A stretch of 8,541 nucleotides of DNA from NCBI GenBank assembly GCA_017502965.1, contig JAFVTZ010000090.1, positions 1 to 8,541 of the forward strand, read 5' to 3'. Below are positions 5,679 through 8,541 of the stretch, piece after piece. Each line of letters starts with the position of its first letter. Position 1 is the first letter of the stretch. A model generated the notes under the pieces. It saw nothing but the letters and a program-made list of their open reading frames with translations. It did not search any database and had not been told where the DNA came from. The stretch is from Clostridia bacterium. Its GTDB lineage: Bacteria; Bacillota; Clostridia; Oscillospirales; Acutalibacteraceae. The position numbers and the translations under genes were made by a program.

Positions 5679-6698
5679 ATGTTCACAAGAGATATCGGTG
5701 TTGACTTAGGCACAGCAAACACTTTGGTATGCCTCAAAGGAAAAGGCATTATTATGAGAGAGCCGTCGGTTGTGGCTTATGATATAAGAAACGATGCGGT
5801 ACGCGCAGTAGGTACAGAGGCTAAGGATATGATAGGCAGAACTCCGGGTTCAATAGTTGCCGTCCGCCCGCTTAAAGACGGTGTTATAGCCGACTTTGAT
5901 GTAACAGCCGCAATGCTTAAAAGATTTGTCCGTCAGGCACTTAAAGGCTCTTTCTTCTCCCGTGTGCGAATGGTAGTATGTATTCCTGCAGGTGTTACCG
6001 AGGTTGAAAGCCGTGCAGTTTACGATGCGGCAAAGGTTGCAGGCGCTTCGGATATAGACCTTGTGGAAGAGCCGATGGCAGCCGCTGTGGGAGCAGGGCT
6101 TCCTGTATGGGATGCGGCAGGCTGTATGGTAGTAGATGTCGGGGGAGGAACCAGTGAAGTTGCGGTTATCTCTCTCGGAGATATCGTTACCGCCCAGTCA
6201 ATACGTATTGCAGGTGATGACCTCGATGAAGCTATAATCAACTATGTAAAGCGTAAACATAATCTGCTTATAGGTGAGCGCACCGCAGAGCAGATAAAAA
6301 TTGAAATCGGTTCTGCAAAACCTTTCGAAAATGAGACAAGCATTGAAATAAAGGGTAGAAATCAGGTGGACGGTCTTCCCAAAACTGTTACCATTTCTTC
6401 GCAGGAAGTGCGCTCGGCAATGTCTGACCCGATTTCCCAGATTATTGACACAATACGTTTAACCCTTGAAAAAACTCCGCCCGAACTTGCCGCCGATATT
6501 ATGGACAGAGGAATTACTATGACAGGCGGTGGAGCGTTACTTCGAGGTTTTGCCGAACTTATTGCAGAAGAAACGGGAATACCCGTAACCGTTGCGGCAA
6601 ATCCGCTTGACTGCGTTGTACTCGGTACAGCAAAAAGACTTGAGCCCGACAGTGGCTTTGAAAATTATGTTTTCCGCAGAGGAAAACGTTTCAGATAA
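5679..6698 (+). CDS. mreB: Rod-shape-determining protein MreB (bacterial actin)
   Basis: A 339-residue actin-fold ATPase that forms membrane-bound filaments and guides the elongation machinery. The ATP-binding motifs are all present: phosphate-1 DIGVDLGTANTLV (5-17), EEPMAAAVG (130-138), phosphate-2 VVDVGGGTSEVAV (151-163) and the adenosine motif TGGGALLRGF (282-291). Length and N-terminus match typical MreB; MF at the start may be part of the short membrane-contacting tip. It lies 5 nt after the lipid kinase gene. mreC follows, but only after 232 nt filled with hairpins, which is unusual for the mreBCD order and could uncouple MreB levels from MreC/MreD. Paralogues such as Mbl share these motifs; the mreC and mreD neighbours favour MreB. 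Confidence 0.95.
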   Translation: MFTRDIGVDLGTANTLVCLKGKGIIMREPSVVAYDIRNDAVRAVGTEAKDMIGRTPGSIVAVRPLKDGVIADFDVTAAMLKRFVRQALKGSFFSRVRMVVCIPAGVTEVESRAVYDAAKVAGASDIDLVEEPMAAAVGAGLPVWDAAGCMVVDVGGGTSEVAVISLGDIVTAQSIRIAGDDLDEAIINYVKRKHNLLIGERTAEQIKIEIGSAKPFENETSIEIKGRNQVDGLPKTVTISSQEVRSAMSDPISQIIDTIRLTLEKTPPELAADIMDRGITMTGGGALLRGFAELIAEETGIPVTVAANPLDCVVLGTAKRLEPDSGFENYVFRRGKRFR

Positions 6699-6710
6699 TG
6701 ATTGCAGTTT

Positions 6711-6876
6711 GTCGAAACACTAAAAAGTGCTTCGACGAGCCACTTTTTAAGTGGCTTTGGCAAAATTAATTTGAAAATTAATTTTGCACAACACTCATTG
6801 CAATGGGTATGGACAAATTTCAAAAGAAATTTGTCACAAAATCAAGGATTTTGTGTCGAAACAAAGATGTTTCGAC
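6711..6876. repeat. Array of six perfect or near-perfect hairpins bounded by a 9-bp inverted repeat
   Basis: The gap between mreB and mreC contains, in order: 6711-6736 (stem GTCGAA plus CACT, loop AAAA, one A-C mismatch), 6738-6756 (8-bp stem, loop TTT), 6760-6787 (13-bp stem GCAAAATTAATTT, 2-nt centre), the palindrome CATTGCAATG (6796-6805), 6812-6835 (10-bp stem GACAAATTTC, loop AAAA), 6835-6855 (9-bp stem CACAAAATC, loop AAG) and 6855-6876 (9-bp stem GTCGAAACA, loop AAGA). The last three abut, each sharing one base with the next. GTCGAAACA opens the array (6711-6719) and its complement TGTTTCGAC closes it (6868-6876), suggesting a discrete unit of 166 bp. It may be a mobile palindromic element, an RNA-stabilising structure or an attenuator; the sequence does not decide. 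An open frame across it looks like an accident of repeated palindromes. Confidence 0.75.
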
Positions 6877-6899
6877 TAACCATAACCATTAAAAAAATT

Positions 6900-6924
6900 C
6901 AGGAAAAAATTCCTGTTTCGGAGG
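6900..6924 (+). promoter_or_regulatory. Small hairpin plus strong ribosome-binding site before mreC
   Basis: CAGGAA-AAAA-TTCCTG (6900-6915) can form a 6-bp hairpin ending 4 nt before GGAGG (6920-6924), itself 6 nt before the mreC ATG. Only TTT follows the stem, so it is not a convincing terminator. It leaves the ribosome-binding site free and could protect the 5' end of a processed mreC message (inference). Confidence 0.4.
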
Positions 6925-6930
6925 ATAAAA

Positions 6931-7791
6931 ATGCGTTTTTTCTTTCGCAGCCGACAGTTTAAAGTAATCCTCGCCGCAACACTCGGTGTTATTGCGACGG
7001 CGGTAATCTGCATAATTATAGGCGGTAATCTCTCGCCTCAGGCTAACATATTCGGCACTATAACTGCGCCTTTCAGTCAGGCGCTTACAAGTATTACCAA
7101 CACTGTAAAAGATTTTGCCGAGGCTTATTCGGACGGAACTGAAATAATGCTCGAAAATTCAGAACTTGAAGCCGAAAACATAAGACTTAAAGAGCAACTT
7201 GCAGAGTACGAGCAGGCTTTAAACGAAAATGAATTTTATAAAGAATATCTCGAAATTAAAGAGCAGAATCCCGATTTCAAATTTGCGGATGCCACTCTTA
7301 TTTCTACCGATACTCAGGACCCATACAAAGGTTTTGTTATAAACAGAGGCTCGCTTGCAGGAATAAGCGAAAAAGACCCTGTTATAACCAGCGGGGGACT
7401 TGTGGGATTTGTGTCGGATGTAGGGCTTACAACCTCTAAAGTCACCACTATTTTAAGCCCTGATATCACTCTCGGAGCACTTGATAACCGCACAAATGAT
7501 GCGGGAGTGCTATCGGGAACACTCGAACTTGCAGGCAGTAACAAAACCCGTCTTTTCAACCTTTCCCGTTCCTGCAATATTGCTGTGGGAGATTTCGTTG
7601 TAACTTCGGGCGAAGGCGTTTTCCCAGAAGGTCTGCTTATAGGCAGCATCGCCTCGGTCGGAAGTGATGAATACAACACCTCGATTTTCGCAGAAGTGGA
7701 GCCTTTTGTTAATATCGGAGAAATCCGTCAGGTTATGGTTATAACCGAATTTGAAGGTCAGGGCGCTTTAATAAGCGGCGGTGATAAGTAA
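6931..7791 (+). CDS. mreC: Rod-shape-determining protein MreC
   Basis: A 286-residue bitopic protein that links MreB to the elongation synthases outside the membrane. The N-terminus has a short basic cytoplasmic tail (MRFFFRSRQFK), one membrane helix (about 11-32), then an extracytoplasmic coiled coil (about 70-112, rich in E, L and K). The C-terminal half (about 115-275) is the MreC double beta-barrel region, with typical phrases NRGSLAGISEKDPVITSGGLVGFVSDVG and SGEGVFPEGLLIGSI as visible landmarks. A GGAGG site 6 nt before the ATG fixes the start. Its TAA overlaps the ATG of mreD by one base (TAATG), indicating translational coupling. Upstream lies the hairpin array rather than the close join to mreB seen in many genomes. 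Confidence 0.94.
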   Translation: MRFFFRSRQFKVILAATLGVIATAVICIIIGGNLSPQANIFGTITAPFSQALTSITNTVKDFAEAYSDGTEIMLENSELEAENIRLKEQLAEYEQALNENEFYKEYLEIKEQNPDFKFADATLISTDTQDPYKGFVINRGSLAGISEKDPVITSGGLVGFVSDVGLTTSKVTTILSPDITLGALDNRTNDAGVLSGTLELAGSNKTRLFNLSRSCNIAVGDFVVTSGEGVFPEGLLIGSIASVGSDEYNTSIFAEVEPFVNIGEIRQVMVITEFEGQGALISGGDK

Positions 7792-8300
7792 TGCTTGCAA
7801 AAAAACACCATCCCTTTATAATTATTTTCAATATACTGATATTTGCAGCGGCAGTTATTTTAAAGCCGCTCGAATCGGTTATAGCAATAAAAACCGCTAC
7901 CCCTATGCTGATTTTACCTTTGCTTACAGCATTTTCAATATTCGGCTCGGTTTATCAGGCAGCGGTAGCAGGTTTTCTGACAGGCGCCTGCCTTGACAGT
8001 ATTTCTTCAGGGGCATACTGTTTCAACACCCTTACTCTTATGCTGACGGCGGTGGCTGTAACCGTTTGCGCAAATAACCTTTTTAATAAAAATATCCGCT
8101 CGGCGGCGGTGATTTCACTGCTTGTCTGCGCTGTATATTTCATACTTAAATGGATAGTTTTTCACGCTGTGGGCGCGGATATGGCAGATAGTATGCTTTA
8201 TCTTTTAAGATACGCTCTGCCCTCTGCACTTTATTCAGCGGTTTTAATATTTCCTTTTTTCTATCTTTACAGACATTTTTCAAAAGTTTTAAACAGTTAG
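7791..8300 (+). CDS. mreD: Rod-shape-determining protein MreD
   Basis: A 169-residue, very hydrophobic protein with about five or six membrane segments (roughly 9-24, 36-53, 55-66, 78-93, 103-124, 142-158), the size and pattern of MreD, an integral membrane part of the elongation complex. The best family mark is GFLTGACLDSISSGAYCFNT (61-80), matching the usual GxxxGxxxDxxSGxxxGxNT pattern after the second helix. The start codon overlaps the mreC stop and only a weak GGTGA precedes it, so translation probably depends on mreC. Sequence similarity in this family is low; position between mreC and a penicillin-binding protein makes the call firm. Confidence 0.9.
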   Translation: MLAKKHHPFIIIFNILIFAAAVILKPLESVIAIKTATPMLILPLLTAFSIFGSVYQAAVAGFLTGACLDSISSGAYCFNTLTLMLTAVAVTVCANNLFNKNIRSAAVISLLVCAVYFILKWIVFHAVGADMADSMLYLLRYALPSALYSAVLIFPFFYLYRHFSKVLNS

Positions 8301-8304
8301 GGGG
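8299..8304 (+). promoter_or_regulatory. Ribosome-binding site fixing the TTG start of the PBP gene
   Basis: AGGGGG overlaps the mreD stop codon and stands 7 nt before the TTG at 8312. The first in-frame ATG downstream (8375) would remove the basic tail and most of the membrane anchor, so TTG is preferred. Confidence 0.6.
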
Positions 8305-8311
8305 TTAGAGT

Positions 8312-8541
8312 TTGCCTTTCAAGAAAAAAAGTCAGACTCAACTGACCGTTTTGTCAGTAATACTGATACTGGCAATGCTTCTTTACACAGTCAGAGTTTA
8401 TTCTATTCAGATAAAAAATGCATCTGATTATATAACCAAAAACGATTCCGCCGCATCTGTGCTGACGGCTGTATTAAAAGCACCCCGAGGCGAAATTCTT
8501 GACTGCTACGGCAGACAGATAGCCATAAACCGCGACGGTTA
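8312..8541 (+). CDS. mrdA: Class B penicillin-binding protein, PBP2/MrdA type (N-terminal part, runs off right edge)
   Basis: From the TTG at 8312 the frame stays open to the window end (76 codons plus two bases). It encodes a basic tail (MPFKKKSQTQ), a single membrane anchor (about 11-26, LTVLSVILILAMLLYT), and then an extracytoplasmic start containing APRGEILDCYGRQIAINRDG (57-76). RGxIxDxxGxxLAxN is the classic opening motif of the PBP dimerisation domain in class B transpeptidases, which cross-link peptidoglycan. The transpeptidase domain with its SxxK, SxN and KTG motifs lies beyond the window. The gene follows mreD with an 11-nt gap, the usual place of the elongation PBP (PBP2/PbpA), so this is favoured over a division or sporulation paralogue. 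Confidence 0.88.
   Translation, partial: MPFKKKSQTQLTVLSVILILAMLLYTVRVYSIQIKNASDYITKNDSAASVLTAVLKAPRGEILDCYGRQIAINRDG

Noticed and set aside
6900..6918. Rho-independent terminator before mreC
   Set aside because: The stem is only 6 bp with three T residues after it, and it lies right next to the mreC ribosome-binding site.
6702..6962. An 86-codon open frame across the mreB-mreC gap, overlapping the mreC start
   Set aside because: It is made almost wholly of hairpin arms, resembles no protein family I know, has no ribosome-binding site, and runs into mreC in another frame.
1..8541. CRISPR arrays, tRNA or rRNA genes, phage or transposase genes
   Set aside because: No regularly spaced repeats, tRNA-like folds, rRNA segments or transposase/integrase motifs were seen on either strand.

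Overview
The window looks like chromosomal DNA of a Gram-positive, Clostridia-type bacterium (Bacillota). The evidence is the set of gene families, strong GGAGG/AAAGG ribosome-binding sites, TTG starts, short intergenic gaps, a YwlE-like phosphatase, and a DagK-type lipid kinase next to an mre cluster. A finer placement (for example Oscillospirales) is only a guess. Genes from position 225 onward all run on the plus strand. One truncated gene at the left edge runs on the minus strand.

Layout: (1) 1-106, minus strand: the N-terminus of a tRNA-dihydrouridine synthase (DusB-like), served by a consensus TTGACA-N17-TATAAT promoter that places the transcript start at about the start codon. (2) 107-224: back-to-back promoters for dus and polA, separated by an 18-bp pure A/T block. 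(3) 225-2756: polA (DNA polymerase I), interrupted by one in-frame TAA at 702-704 that cuts through the 5'-nuclease active site, with reading frame and motifs otherwise intact. (4) 2760-3611: an unusual single ORF joining a YwlE-like low-molecular-weight phosphatase to a RimI-type acetyltransferase. (5) 3608-4615: tsaD, overlapping the fusion gene by 4 bases. (6) 4618-4730: a MITE-like palindromic element with two inner hairpins. (7) 4771-5673: a DagK/YegS-family lipid kinase, 5 nt from mreB (5679-6698). (8) 6699-6930: a dense array of near-perfect hairpins bounded by a 9-bp inverted repeat, inserted between mreB and mreC. (9) 6931-8541: mreC, mreD and the start of a class B penicillin-binding protein (PBP2 type), which runs off the right edge.

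How the genes work together: the left half concerns DNA replication/repair (polA) and tRNA/ribosome modification (dus, rimI, tsaD). The right half is the cell-elongation module: MreB filaments, MreC and MreD, and the elongation transpeptidase, with a lipid kinase coupled to mreB. The most notable points are the phosphatase-RimI fusion, the hairpin array that splits the mre operon, the nonsense codon in polA, and the probable leaderless dus transcript. All calls come from reading the sequence by eye; no database search was run.
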